64,000 nucleotides of DNA from Pollutimonas bauzanensis_A (GCF_040393045.1 NZ_JBEBUX010000001.1:1-64000); one strand, 5' to 3'; shown: positions 16,977 through 26,544, numbered from the stretch's first letter. Notes: a model not told the origin generated them from the letters alone. Program-made: numbers and translations.

Positions 16977-18146
16977 ATGATCATGCAAGGCCGTTATGAG
17001 TTTCTAGCGCAAGACCGCATCGTATATGGCGTGCCAGCAGCTGAGGCAGTAAAGGAAGCCGCTGTGCAGATGGACGCAAGGCGTGTCTTTCTGGTTACCA
17101 GTAAAACCTTGAGCCGTAAGACGGATGTCATAGACAGGATACGGTTGGCTTTAGGTGAGCGTTATTGCGGTTTATTCGATGAGTGTGTGGCTCATGTTCC
17201 TCGTGAAAGTGTATTGCGGGCAGCGGCCGCAGTGCGAAGTGCCGATCCAGATTTGATTGTCACGGTAGGAGGAGGTACTCCGGTCGATACGGTTAAGGTT
17301 TTGTTGCTGTGTCTTGCTCAGGATGTTACGTCCGAGGATGGGTTAGACGAGTACAGAATTCGCGTGCTTGAGGACGGCTCAAGGAGCATCCCGTCAGTGG
17401 GGAAACCGCCGATACGGCAAATTGTGGTTCCCACTACGCTTTCGGGGGCGGAGTTCAGTAATCTGGGCGGCTGTTCCGACCCGGTCAGGCAGGTCAAGGA
17501 TCTCTATACGGGTCGTGAGATTGGCGCCCAGATCGTCATTTTGGACCCCCAGGTAACGGTGTACACACCCGAATGGCTATGGTTGTCCACGGGCATTCGG
17601 GCAGTCGATCACGCGGTGGAAACCGTTTGCTCGCGAAAACCGCAGCCTTTTACTGATGCAACCTGTTTGCATGGACTAAAAATGCTTAGTGAATCGCTGC
17701 GGCACACTAAACGACAACCTGACGACCTTGACGCAAGGCTGCAGAGCCAGCTTGGAGTTTGGCTTGCTTCGACCGGACTGGGGAGGGTTGAGTGGGGTGC
17801 GAGCCACGGTATAGGCCACCAATTGGGTGCAGTGGCTGATGTGCCGCACGGCTATACCTCATGTGTGCTCTTGCATAATGTGTTGCGCTATAACAGGCCG
17901 GCAAACGGTGATCGTCAGGCAATGATCAGTCAGGCACTGGGCAAGCCAGATGAGGAAGCCGCGGATTTGATCGAAGGCTTGGTGCGTGGGCTCGGCATGC
18001 CTGCGCGATTGCAAGATGTTGGTGTCAAGCGTGAGCATTTTTTGGCAATTGCCAATGGCGGCATGCAGAACATGATGGTGCGTAGCAACCCGCGTACCAT
18101 CTCAGGCCCTCAGGACATCATCGAAATTCTTGAACAAGCCATGTGA
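16977..18146 (+). CDS. Iron-type alcohol dehydrogenase family protein (maleylacetate reductase-like)
   Basis: 389-aa NAD(P)-dependent family III dehydrogenase: N-terminal Rossmann part with GGGTPVDTVK (near residue 100), C-terminal helical metal domain with DHAVE, GASHGIGHQ and VPHGY. In FucO-type enzymes the first metal ligand is Asp (GxDAxxHA); here the aligned stretch is GIRAVDHA, so Arg stands in that place while the His residues remain. Maleylacetate reductases also deviate there. RBS AAGGAAGGGG precedes ATG 16977; ATG 16983 is possible too. First gene of the 2-oxo acid/beta-oxidation operon. Confidence 0.88.
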   Translation: MIMQGRYEFLAQDRIVYGVPAAEAVKEAAVQMDARRVFLVTSKTLSRKTDVIDRIRLALGERYCGLFDECVAHVPRESVLRAAAAVRSADPDLIVTVGGGTPVDTVKVLLLCLAQDVTSEDGLDEYRIRVLEDGSRSIPSVGKPPIRQIVVPTTLSGAEFSNLGGCSDPVRQVKDLYTGREIGAQIVILDPQVTVYTPEWLWLSTGIRAVDHAVETVCSRKPQPFTDATCLHGLKMLSESLRHTKRQPDDLDARLQSQLGVWLASTGLGRVEWGASHGIGHQLGAVADVPHGYTSCVLLHNVLRYNRPANGDRQAMISQALGKPDEEAADLIEGLVRGLGMPARLQDVGVKREHFLAIANGGMQNMMVRSNPRTISGPQDIIEILEQAM

Positions 18147-18220
18147 TTTGGCGGCTTAAGGTAGGTTTTCCATAGAGATTGGCAGATGATTGACACAGAT
18201 TGAGCTTTCATTTATATTTT

Positions 18221-18238
18221 GCTAACCGTCCGTTTAGT
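18221..18238. promoter_or_regulatory. Imperfect second copy of the CTAACC-N4-GGTTAG operator
   Basis: GCTAACC-GTCC-GTTTAGT lies 46 bp before the E1-alpha ATG and matches most arm positions of the palindrome at 16919-16936. The 137-bp spacer between Fe-ADH and E1-alpha may thus hold an internal promoter under the same regulator. Confidence 0.4.
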
Positions 18239-18283
18239 AAATTAACTATCTAGATTGTTTTATTGAAAAATGGACTATTCAAG

Positions 18284-19288
18284 ATGCATCAAATCGATCT
18301 GACGAGGGAGGCAAGGGTGGCCACTGCCAATAAAGAAGAACTGCTCGATATTTATAGCCGGATGCTTCGTATCCGGCTGGTTGAGTTGCGGCTGGGACGT
18401 CTGTTTGCCGATGGCGAAGTGCCTGGCTTCATTCACTTGAGTATCGGTCAAGAGGCTGTGGCGACGGCAATGGGTTGTGTGTTGCGGTCCGATGACACCG
18501 TTGCCTCGACTCACCGAGGCCATGGTCATGCGCTTGCCAAGGGAATTGATATTGAAGAATTCTTCTTGGAACTGATGGCGCGCGAAGAGGGTATATGCAA
18601 GGGGCGTGGAGGTTCCATGCACGTGGCCAATATGTCTATCGGGATGCTGGGCGCTAACGCCATTGTGGGGGCCAGCATCCCTATCGCGTTGGGCAGTGCG
18701 CTGGCACATCAGGTCAAGAAGACCGACGCTGTTGCGGTGGCATTCTTCGGCGACGGGGCGATGGCCGAAGGGGTGTTTCACGAAAGCCTGAACTTGGCGT
18801 CGTTATGGAACCTGCCCTTGCTGTTCGTGTGCGAAAACAATGGTTGGGCCGAGTTCTCGCCGACCCATAAGCAGTTTGTGGCACCGCTGGATAAGCTTTC
18901 CGCTGCATTTTCCATTCCCCATAACAAGATCAACGGCAATGATGTGCTGCAAGTCGTCGATGCCGCACGTAACGCTGTCGACCAGATTCGGGCAGGCAAA
19001 GGTCCCCAAGTGCTCGAGTGCATGACTCACCGTTGGCGCGGACACTATGAGGGTGATCCGCAGAAGTATCGACCCAGCGAAGAGGTCGCTGGCTTGAGCG
19101 ACCACGATCCAGTGAGCCATTTTGAAACAGTGCTTCGCGAGAGGGGCTTTAGCGAAGCAGAGCTGAAGGAAGCGCGCGACGCCATCGATTTGCAGGTTGA
19201 GCAGGCTGTCAGCCGCGCCCGCCAAGGGCGCAATCCGAAGTGGCAGACCGCTCGTGAAGACGTTTATACCAAAGTAGAGGTTTCCTGA
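18284..19288 (+). CDS. 2-oxo acid dehydrogenase E1 component, alpha subunit (AcoA/PdhA-like)
   Basis: 334 aa from ATG 18284 (TTG 18263 possible). ThDP-dependent decarboxylating subunit: STHRGHGHALAKG, GRGGSMH and the ThDP/Mg motif GDGAMAEG ending in ENN (about residues 160-190). Pairs with the beta subunit 1 bp downstream to oxidatively decarboxylate a 2-oxo acid or acetoin, passing the acyl group to E2. No acoX-type gene is present, and the context (acyl-CoA dehydrogenase, ligase) argues for a 2-oxo acid rather than acetoin. Substrate not readable from sequence. Confidence 0.9.
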   Translation: MHQIDLTREARVATANKEELLDIYSRMLRIRLVELRLGRLFADGEVPGFIHLSIGQEAVATAMGCVLRSDDTVASTHRGHGHALAKGIDIEEFFLELMAREEGICKGRGGSMHVANMSIGMLGANAIVGASIPIALGSALAHQVKKTDAVAVAFFGDGAMAEGVFHESLNLASLWNLPLLFVCENNGWAEFSPTHKQFVAPLDKLSAAFSIPHNKINGNDVLQVVDAARNAVDQIRAGKGPQVLECMTHRWRGHYEGDPQKYRPSEEVAGLSDHDPVSHFETVLRERGFSEAELKEARDAIDLQVEQAVSRARQGRNPKWQTAREDVYTKVEVS

Positions 19289-19289
19289 T

Positions 19290-20264
19290 ATGGCTGAGCT
19301 GCGTTTTGCCCATGCGATTAACCGCGCCTTAGCGGAGTGCATGGAAGAAGATCCCACCGTATTTCTATTCGGCGAGGATATCGCCGAAGCGGGTGGGCCG
19401 TTCGGCGTCACACGTGGGCTGCACGAACGATTCGGCCAGGACCGGATTCGCGATACCCCCATTTCCGAAGCCGCCATGGCAAACGCCGCAGTTGGTGCGG
19501 CCTTGACGGGACTTAAACCGGTTCTGGAAATTATGTTCATGGATTTCATGACCTTGACCATGGATGCGTTGGTCAATCAGGCTGCGAAAGCCCGCTTCAT
19601 GTTTGGGGGGCAGACTAGTGTGCCGATGGTGGTGCGCACTCCGCATGGCGGTGGCATCAGTGCCGGTCCTCAGCATTCCCAATGCCTGGAGGCTTGGTTT
19701 GCTCATATACCAGGCCTGAAGGTGATCTGCCCAAGCAATCCGGCCGATGCCTATGGTTTGCTTAAGTCCGCCATTTACGATTCCGACCCGGTGGTGTTTG
19801 TCGAGAACAAGGCGCTGTATGCCATGAAGGGTGAGGTGCCCGACGACGCCGGCCCTATTCCTATCGGTAAGGCGCGCCTGGTGCGTCAGGGCACGGATGT
19901 CACAGTTGTTAGCTATGGGGCGACGGTACAGCGAGTTGAACGAGCCGCGAAAACGCTGGCGAATGAAGGTATAGAAATTGAGGTGCTGGACTTGCGCAGC
20001 ATCCAGCCCTGGGACGAAGCTGCTGTGCTTGAGTCGCTCAAGCGTACGCACCGGCTGCTGATTGTGCATGAGGCGGTAGAGGCCTTTGGCGTGGGTGCCG
20101 AGATCGCCGCCCGCATGGCCAATATCGGCTTTGACGAACTGGACGCGCCCATTGTCCGTATTGGAGCCCCTTTCGTGCCCGTGCCATTCGCACCCATTCT
20201 GGAAGAGCAATACCAGCCACAAGCGGACGATGTCGTTGCCGCCGTCCGTGAATTATGCGCCTGA
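19290..20264 (+). CDS. 2-oxo acid dehydrogenase E1 component, beta subunit (AcoB/PdhB-like)
   Basis: 324-aa E1-beta with FGEDIAEAGGPFGVTRGL (about 27-45), DTPISEAAMANAAVG, and the C-terminal transketolase domain ending LIVHEA and GAPFVPVPFAP. It starts 1 bp after the alpha subunit stop, so the two are co-translated for stoichiometric assembly of the a2b2 tetramer. The pair belongs with the E2 (21070) and E3 (31250) of the same operon. Confidence 0.92.
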   Translation: MAELRFAHAINRALAECMEEDPTVFLFGEDIAEAGGPFGVTRGLHERFGQDRIRDTPISEAAMANAAVGAALTGLKPVLEIMFMDFMTLTMDALVNQAAKARFMFGGQTSVPMVVRTPHGGGISAGPQHSQCLEAWFAHIPGLKVICPSNPADAYGLLKSAIYDSDPVVFVENKALYAMKGEVPDDAGPIPIGKARLVRQGTDVTVVSYGATVQRVERAAKTLANEGIEIEVLDLRSIQPWDEAAVLESLKRTHRLLIVHEAVEAFGVGAEIAARMANIGFDELDAPIVRIGAPFVPVPFAPILEEQYQPQADDVVAAVRELCA

Positions 20265-20279
20265 TAAATGGAGACAACC

Positions 20280-21065
20280 ATGACTGAACAAAGCATTCTT
20301 ACCGAAGTCCGTAATCACGTAGGTCTTATTACCATTAACCGGCCAAAGTTGCATAACGCGCTCGATACGCCGACGCTCCTTGAGCTTGAGAAAACGCTAA
20401 CGGTACTCGAGGCCGATGACCAGGTCCGAGTCATCGTCATTACGGGGGCTGGTGAGAAATCTTTTGTGGCGGGCGGGGATTTGGCGGAATTGAACTCGCG
20501 CCAGGGAATTGCCCACTATCAGGAGTTTGCCGAGGATATACATCGGGTCTTCCGCCGCTTTGAAGTCTGCGATAAGCCAACCATCGCCGCCGTCAACGGA
20601 TGGGCGCTTGGCGGCGGTACAGAGCTTCTGTTGTCCCTGGATATGCGTATCCTTGCCGATACCGCCATGATTGCGCTTACCGAGATCAACCTGGGTTTGT
20701 TCCCCGGGGCTGGCGGCACGCAGCGCATTATCCGTCAGATATCTCCTTGCCTGGCCAAGGAAATGATGTTTACCGGGGATCGCATCAGCGCTGCCGATGC
20801 GGTTCGTATCGGTCTGGCTAATCGTGTAGTGCCTAAAGAGCAGCTTATGACAGAGGTCATGGCCTTGGCCGACAAAATAGCAAGCAAGTCGCCTTTGGTG
20901 CTTAAGTTGTTGAAACGGACTTTGCGCGATGGCGCGGATATGCCGCTTGCTACTGCTCTGGCCCATGAACAAGCCATGGTCAGCCTGGTGTTCGATACCA
21001 AGGACTCTCACGAAGGCATCGGCGCCTTCCTTGAAAAGCGCGAAGCACGCTTCACCGGACGTTAA
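20280..21065 (+). CDS. Enoyl-CoA hydratase (classical catalytic residues)
   Basis: 261 aa from ATG 20280, preceded by GGAGACA (the ATG at 20268 is upstream of the RBS-like stretch and less likely). Crotonase with both catalytic Glu residues intact: WALGGGTELLLSLD and LTEINLGLFPGAGGTQR, plus FVAGGDLAEL oxyanion loop. It should hydrate a trans-2-enoyl-CoA, the product of the acyl-CoA dehydrogenase at 22321. It interrupts the E1/E2 gene order, tying the oxo acid dehydrogenase to beta-oxidation. Confidence 0.93.
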   Translation: MTEQSILTEVRNHVGLITINRPKLHNALDTPTLLELEKTLTVLEADDQVRVIVITGAGEKSFVAGGDLAELNSRQGIAHYQEFAEDIHRVFRRFEVCDKPTIAAVNGWALGGGTELLLSLDMRILADTAMIALTEINLGLFPGAGGTQRIIRQISPCLAKEMMFTGDRISAADAVRIGLANRVVPKEQLMTEVMALADKIASKSPLVLKLLKRTLRDGADMPLATALAHEQAMVSLVFDTKDSHEGIGAFLEKREARFTGR

Positions 21066-21069
21066 GCCC

Positions 21070-22314
21070 ATGAGCGAGCTCAATGATCTCTTGATGCCCA
21101 AGCTTGGCCTGACCATGACGGAGGGTTTGCTCGCCGAGTGGAGCGTAGCGTCCGGCGATAGCGTCAAGGCCGGCGATGCGCTGTTTATCGTTGAAACCGA
21201 CAAGGTAGCCAACGAGATTCTGGCCGACGCCGATGGCGTCATGGGCGAGATTCTGGTTCAAGCGGGGGATACCGTTCCGGTAGGAGCGGTGGTTGCTCGC
21301 TGGACCGGCCCCGGCCAAGGCATCGGCAGCAATTCCTCGGCAGTTGTTGCACTAACGATTCAGTCGGCGCCACTCGCGGCTGAAGTTCAGGAAGATATCC
21401 TGCCTTACACGGCTGTGGTGGGCGCACGTGTCGTCGCCACTCCGTTTGCGCGTCGCCTGGCGCGCGAACACGGTATTGATCTTGGCTTGATAGCAGGTAG
21501 TGGACCGAGCGGCAGAATCAAGGCCGCCGATGTGCGTTTCGCTAGTAAGACGACGAGTTCAGCACCGGTCGAGCAATACTCGCATCAACACTCTGCGCCA
21601 GTGCCGACGTCGGTAGCACAGAGCCAGCCCGCCAGCGGCCTGGTTCAGGCAATGGCACGCCGTATGACCGAGGCCAAGCAGGTACCTCATTTTTATCTTT
21701 CTGCCGAGGCCGAAATCAGCGAGCTTCTGCTACTTCGCGAGCGCTTGAATGCTGAAGAGGGGGGGGCGAAACTGACACTGAATCATTTCATTATCGCTGC
21801 CGTAGCACGCGCGTTGGAAGGGATGCCGCAGCAAAATTGCATATGGAGCGATGGGCATGTCGTCCAGTTCAGCGGGATAGACATTGGCCTTGCGGTTTCT
21901 ACCGATCGCGGATTGATGGCCCCCGTGCTGCATGACCTGGCTGGATGTTCGCTGGATGGCATTGCGGTGCGCTCTGGCGAGCTGATTGCCCGCGTACGTG
22001 AAGGCAAGGGTTTGCGCGAGGACATGAGCGGGGGAGCGATCACGATTTCCAACGCGGGCATGTTCAATGTCACCTATATGACGCCGATCATCAACCCGCC
22101 GCAGTCGGCCATTCTTGGTGTCGGCAGCATACGCGAGGTCTTTCGCCCTGATGCTGACGGCGCCCCGACTCTTAAGCGTGAAATGGGGTTGGTGCTGGCC
22201 GCGGATCATCGTTTGCACGATGGCGTCAGCGCATTGAAATTTCTTAATTACGTCATTGATCTGTTGCAAGCCCCTTATCGGCTTCTGCGTAGCAACACCG
22301 CCTTCAAAGGATAA
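21070..22314 (+). CDS. 2-oxo acid dehydrogenase E2, dihydrolipoamide acyltransferase
   Basis: 414 aa from ATG 21070, 4 bp after the crotonase. One lipoyl domain (residues 1-78, lipoyl-Lys45 in VETDKVA), an alanine/proline-poor linker, a peripheral subunit-binding domain (about 125-160, ATPFARRLAREHGID, GPSGRIKAADV) and the catalytic acyltransferase domain ending in ADHRLHDG with the catalytic His/Asp. It transfers the acyl group from E1 to CoA. The frame is open upstream inside the crotonase, but family alignment supports 21070. Confidence 0.93.
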   Translation: MSELNDLLMPKLGLTMTEGLLAEWSVASGDSVKAGDALFIVETDKVANEILADADGVMGEILVQAGDTVPVGAVVARWTGPGQGIGSNSSAVVALTIQSAPLAAEVQEDILPYTAVVGARVVATPFARRLAREHGIDLGLIAGSGPSGRIKAADVRFASKTTSSAPVEQYSHQHSAPVPTSVAQSQPASGLVQAMARRMTEAKQVPHFYLSAEAEISELLLLRERLNAEEGGAKLTLNHFIIAAVARALEGMPQQNCIWSDGHVVQFSGIDIGLAVSTDRGLMAPVLHDLAGCSLDGIAVRSGELIARVREGKGLREDMSGGAITISNAGMFNVTYMTPIINPPQSAILGVGSIREVFRPDADGAPTLKREMGLVLAADHRLHDGVSALKFLNYVIDLLQAPYRLLRSNTAFKG

Positions 22315-22320
22315 GAATTC

Positions 22321-23496
22321 ATGGATTTCTCGCTTTCAGACGAACAGAAGTTAATGATTGAGGCCGCCCGCAGAGTGGGCGAAGAGTTTGGCCTTGAGTA
22401 TTGGGCCGAACGGGATCGCAAGGAAGAGTTTCCTAATGAGTGCTGGCAAGCGATATGCGATGCCGGCTTGGCTGGTGCCGCGCTTCCCGATGAGCACGGT
22501 GGATCGGGGCTGGGCATGCTTGAGCTGGCATTGATTGTTGAAGAGTTGGCGGCGGCGGGGGCTGGCTCGACCCTTGGCCAGTTGTTCATGATTAATCCGA
22601 TTTTCGGCGGTGTGCCAATTTCCAAGTTTGGCAGCGACAAGATGAAGCGCGAATTACTGCCAGCATTGACGGAAGGCAGAATTAATTTCTGCATGGCTCT
22701 GACCGAACCGGATGCGGGCACGAATACCCTGGCGCTGAAAAGTTTTGCCGAAGCGGCTGATGAGGGAGGGTGGCGCCTGAATGGTCAGAAAATCTGGATT
22801 ACCGCAGTGGATGCCGCCCAAAAAATGCTGGTTGTTGCGCGCACAAAGAAGCCGGGGGAAGTCACCAAGCACAGCGATGGCATCTCGATGTTCATGATAG
22901 ACGTCGAGCGCGAAGGCCTGACCTATGCGCCCATTGAAAAGGCGGGGACACGAACCCTGAGCGCCTGCTCGGTGTTTTTCGATAATGTCCGCATTGAGCA
23001 GGACGAGCTGATAGGCACGTTGGATAAGGGGTTTCGCGAACTGCTGGATGTGCTTAATACCGAACGTATTGTGACGACGGCGTCATTGGTGGGCGCCGGT
23101 CGTCTGGCTGAGCGTTTGGCTGTGCAGTATGCGAATGAGCGCAAAGTATTTGGCGGTAAGCCCATCAGCTCGTATCAGGGGCTGCAATTTCCTTTGGCGC
23201 AGTCGCACGCTGAACTGCAGTGCGCCCGCTTGATGAACTTGAAGGCGGCTACCTTGTGTGATTCGGGCCAGCCCTATGGTACGGAAGCTAACGTGGCCAA
23301 GCTCATTGGTTCGCAGGCAGCGACCCACGCGATCGAGCGGAGCATGCAAACGATGGGCGGCATGGGCTATGCACGCGAGTTTCATGTGGAGCGCTTGTGG
23401 CGCGACGCCCGCCTGTTTAAGTTTGCTCCAGTATCCGAAGAAATGATTCTCAACTATATCGCCATCCACGATCTTGGCATGCCGAAGTCATATTAA
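22321..23496 (+). CDS. Acyl-CoA dehydrogenase
   Basis: 391-aa FAD-dependent enzyme beginning MDFSLSDEQKLMIEA, with MALTEPDAGTNT, KIWITAVDAAQ, RKVFGGKPI and a C-terminal AREFHVERLWRDAR. The MCAD-type catalytic Glu position reads APVSEEM (no Glu there), while NTERIV provides a helix-G Glu-Arg, as in isovaleryl/long-chain types. It lies 6 bp after E2 and should oxidise the acyl-CoA made by the E1/E2 complex or by the following ligase. Confidence 0.93.
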   Translation: MDFSLSDEQKLMIEAARRVGEEFGLEYWAERDRKEEFPNECWQAICDAGLAGAALPDEHGGSGLGMLELALIVEELAAAGAGSTLGQLFMINPIFGGVPISKFGSDKMKRELLPALTEGRINFCMALTEPDAGTNTLALKSFAEAADEGGWRLNGQKIWITAVDAAQKMLVVARTKKPGEVTKHSDGISMFMIDVEREGLTYAPIEKAGTRTLSACSVFFDNVRIEQDELIGTLDKGFRELLDVLNTERIVTTASLVGAGRLAERLAVQYANERKVFGGKPISSYQGLQFPLAQSHAELQCARLMNLKAATLCDSGQPYGTEANVAKLIGSQAATHAIERSMQTMGGMGYAREFHVERLWRDARLFKFAPVSEEMILNYIAIHDLGMPKSY

Positions 23497-23570
23497 GATG
23501 CGCCGGCCCGTAATGGCGTAGAGAATGGCTGTTTGTATAAAGAGCTGATATATAAAGGAGACCCTGAACC

Positions 23571-25064
23571 ATGCTGAACCTGAGCGCATCGATCGCGTAC
23601 CACGCTCGCCAGGCACCTGAGCGAACTGCCATCATCTATCGCGATGAAGCTATCAGCTATGGTGATTTTTATGACCGCATCTGTCGTGCGGCTGCCCTGT
23701 TGCAAGCACATGGCGTAGGGAAAAACGATGTGGTGGCGCTCTTTATGAAGAACAGTGCGGCATTCTTGGAAATTGCCTTCGCTGTCAGTTATCTTGGCGC
23801 CATATTTTTACCGGTCAATTACCGGCTGGCCGCGCCGGAAGCAGACTACATATTGGGCGATGCGCAGGCGAAGCTATTGTTCGTAGACGAAGAGTTCACC
23901 AGCATACGGGAGCTGGATATTCCCAAGCTGGTGCTTGATGCGCAAGCACAGGCGGATTCTCGATATTTGGGGCGCAGCGGCTTGGCCATTCCCGAACTCA
24001 ATGCCGCCACCGAGTCCGATCTCGTCCGGCTGATGTATACCTCGGGAACAACATCGCGGCCAAAAGGCGTGATGCATTCCTACGGCAATATTTATTGGAA
24101 GTCGATCGATCACGTTATTGCACTCAGCCTTACGCGTGAAGAGCGCCTCTTGGTGGTCGGCCCTCTCTATCATGTCGGTGCTTTTGATTTGCCTGGTATT
24201 GCCGTGCTCTGGGTCGGCGGTGCGCTTTGTATTCATCGGGAATTCGACCCGGTGGCGACTTTGGCATCGATTGAGCGCTACAAGCTTACCAGCGGTTGGA
24301 TGGCGCCTGTCATGTTAAGCCGCACCCTGGCAATTGAAAGCCCCGAGCGCTTTGATCTGAACACCTTCCGCTGGTGCATAGCGGGAGGTGAAAAAACGCC
24401 TGAGTCGCGTATTCGCGATTTCACTCGTGTCTTTACCGCTGGCCGTTTCATTGACGGTTTTGGAATGACCGAAACCTGTAGTGGCGACACGTTGATGGAA
24501 GCCGGTATGGAAATCGAGAAGATCGGCTCGACCGGCCGCGCTCTGGCTCATGTGGAAATACGTATTGCCGATGATCAGGGCAACGCCTTGCCGCCGAATA
24601 CGAAGGGTGAAATTTGTATCCGAGGACCCAAGGTCACCAAAGGCTATTGGAATGCGCCCCAAAAAACAGAGGAGTCTTTTTACGACGGCTGGTTGCGTAG
24701 CGGCGATGTTGGTTATTTGGATGAGGATGGCTTTTTGTTCGTCACCGATCGCACCAAAGACATGATTCTTACCGGTGCCGAGAATGTGGCTTCCTGCGAA
24801 GTCGAGGCCGTGCTGTACGAGTTGCCGCAAGTTGCCGAGGCCGCTGTGATCGGTGTTCCCGACGAGCGTTGGGGGGAAAGAGTCGTAGCGGTAGTGGTGC
24901 TGAAGCCGGACGCGGATCTGTCTTTGAAGGAGATCGACCTGTATTGCCGCAAGCACCTGGCCAGTTTCAAAGTACCCAAAGAGCTGCAGATCGTTTCTGA
25001 GCTTCCGCGCAATCCGTCCGGGAAAGTCCTCAAGCGCGTATTGCGCCAGGAATACAAGGCCTGA
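23571..25064 (+). CDS. AMP-forming acyl-CoA synthetase (class I adenylate-forming)
   Basis: 497-aa ligase that activates a carboxylic acid via an acyl-adenylate. P-loop YTSGTTSRPKGVMHS (about residues 153-168), A5 motif GFGMTETCSGD, A7 YDGWLRSGDVG, A8 TDRTKDMI, and the A10 lysine in NPSGKVLKR near the C-terminus. RBS AAAGGAG precedes the ATG. Similar to medium-chain, long-chain or aromatic acid ligases; the substrate pocket cannot be decided by eye. Confidence 0.93.
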   Translation: MLNLSASIAYHARQAPERTAIIYRDEAISYGDFYDRICRAAALLQAHGVGKNDVVALFMKNSAAFLEIAFAVSYLGAIFLPVNYRLAAPEADYILGDAQAKLLFVDEEFTSIRELDIPKLVLDAQAQADSRYLGRSGLAIPELNAATESDLVRLMYTSGTTSRPKGVMHSYGNIYWKSIDHVIALSLTREERLLVVGPLYHVGAFDLPGIAVLWVGGALCIHREFDPVATLASIERYKLTSGWMAPVMLSRTLAIESPERFDLNTFRWCIAGGEKTPESRIRDFTRVFTAGRFIDGFGMTETCSGDTLMEAGMEIEKIGSTGRALAHVEIRIADDQGNALPPNTKGEICIRGPKVTKGYWNAPQKTEESFYDGWLRSGDVGYLDEDGFLFVTDRTKDMILTGAENVASCEVEAVLYELPQVAEAAVIGVPDERWGERVVAVVVLKPDADLSLKEIDLYCRKHLASFKVPKELQIVSELPRNPSGKVLKRVLRQEYKA

Positions 25065-25117
25065 TTGGTGACGCTTCGAGACAACACTCAATAAAGAAAC
25101 ATCCAGGAGAAGAGACT

Positions 25118-26476
25118 ATGAGTTTGGCAAGGACCTTTGCAGAGTTTGTCGTTGGACTTGGCATGGGCACTATCCCTGATCAGGTGATTGAAAAGACCAG
25201 GGCCTGTGTGCTCAACGGTTATGGCATTGCGCTGGGATCTCATACTACCCCGTTCTTTTCTGTAGCTGCGCGCGCCGTGCTGGCTGTCGACGGTGAACGG
25301 GAGTCAGGCCCTACTTTGCTGGGCGATGGCCGCAAGAGTACGGTTGCGGGTGCTGCGTTGGCCAATTCGGCGCTGTTCCATGGCCGAGCACAAGAGGACA
25401 CCTGCGGCGTGGCTCATTTCGGCGCCATTTTGCTTCCACTCTTGACTGCCATGATCGAAAACGACGAAGGTCGCATCGAGGACCTGCTGCCGGCGTTGAT
25501 TGCTGGATATGAGGTCGGCGGTGCGCTGGAATCGGCATACTCACCACAGACTACGGCTGCCGGCCTGCGTGCTTCACCCTTGTACGGAACAATTGCCGCG
25601 GCTGCCGCCGCGGCAAAGATGTGGGGTCTGACGGTAGAGCAGACTGCAGCGGCGATTTCCAATGCCGCTTCATTTACAGGCGGCATTTTGCAGTCTTTCG
25701 GCGACGGCACGGACGAGTGGCGCTATCAAGTTGGCATGGCGGGGCGCAACGGCTTGACAGCTGCCGCTCTGGCCGCTCAGGGGTCGATTTCCGCCGCCAA
25801 TGCTTTCGAGGGTGGTAGCGGTTTTGTACGAGCTTATGTTCGCACTGACTGCGATGTTCAGGCAATCGCCGGAAAGCTTGGCAAGGAATGGTCAGTCTTG
25901 AAGGTGACTTTCAAGCCCTATCCTGTTTGTGCGCTGAACCAGACTCCGGTAAGAGCAGCCCTGATGCTTCGGGAGCAATTGGGCGACCAGGCCGGCGCGG
26001 TCAAGTCGTTACGGATATATTTGAACCCCACCGTGGTGGGTTACGCAGGCATGAACTCGCAAGGGCCCTTTGCCAGCGTTTCCGGCACCTTGATGAGCAT
26101 TCAGTTTTGCATCGCCACCACTTTGCTGCACGGCACGCCGACCATCGCACATATGACAGCTTTCAATGACGCGGGTGTAAACGATCTTATCCCGCGCGTG
26201 CAGCCAATCTCAGACAGCGCATTGGGTTTGCTGGCTTGCCGCATCGAAGCCGAGATTGACGGCGTTTCAGAACCGCTGACAGTGAATCTTCAAACCGATC
26301 ACACAGAATACAGCTATGACCAGGCTGGCGTTTCGGCGTTGATTCGCCGAATTGGTGAAGAAACGGGCGTGGCGCCTGCCGCCTACGATCGCCTGGAAAA
26401 ATTTGTGAACGCACTGCCGAAGGCAGAGCTGGCTGATGTTTTTGCCGCGTTCAAAGAAATCCAAAGGGCCCGTTAG
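25118..26476 (+). CDS. MmgE/PrpD-family protein
   Basis: 452-aa protein of the 2-methylcitrate dehydratase/cis-aconitate decarboxylase superfamily: N-terminal all-helical domain with HGRAQEDTCGVAHFGAILLP and a C-terminal alpha/beta domain (FKPYPVCALNQTPVRAAL). Members act on tricarboxylic or hydroxy acids, by dehydration, decarboxylation or isomer lysis. RBS AGGAG before the ATG. No prpB/prpC genes accompany it, so a 2-methylcitrate role is not supported; the function within this operon is unknown. Confidence 0.88.
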   Translation: MSLARTFAEFVVGLGMGTIPDQVIEKTRACVLNGYGIALGSHTTPFFSVAARAVLAVDGERESGPTLLGDGRKSTVAGAALANSALFHGRAQEDTCGVAHFGAILLPLLTAMIENDEGRIEDLLPALIAGYEVGGALESAYSPQTTAAGLRASPLYGTIAAAAAAAKMWGLTVEQTAAAISNAASFTGGILQSFGDGTDEWRYQVGMAGRNGLTAAALAAQGSISAANAFEGGSGFVRAYVRTDCDVQAIAGKLGKEWSVLKVTFKPYPVCALNQTPVRAALMLREQLGDQAGAVKSLRIYLNPTVVGYAGMNSQGPFASVSGTLMSIQFCIATTLLHGTPTIAHMTAFNDAGVNDLIPRVQPISDSALGLLACRIEAEIDGVSEPLTVNLQTDHTEYSYDQAGVSALIRRIGEETGVAPAAYDRLEKFVNALPKAELADVFAAFKEIQRAR

Positions 26477-26544
26477 CGGCCAGGATGGCGCCTCGAAGTT
26501 GGGGCAAATACGACGTAATAAATAAGAGTTCCGGAGGAGTACCT

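Noticed and set aside
19365..20222. 285-codon open frame on the minus strand
   Set aside because: Antisense to the well-supported E1-beta gene, with His/Arg/Gln-rich composition typical of a shadow frame.
20397..21242. 281-codon minus-strand open frame across the crotonase and E2 genes
   Set aside because: Spans two real plus-strand genes and their boundary; no recognisable domain.
18284..22314. Calling E1/E2 an acetoin dehydrogenase operon (acoABC)
   Set aside because: Sequence resembles AcoA/AcoB, but acoX and acoR-type genes are absent and acyl-CoA enzymes are interleaved, so the substrate is left open.
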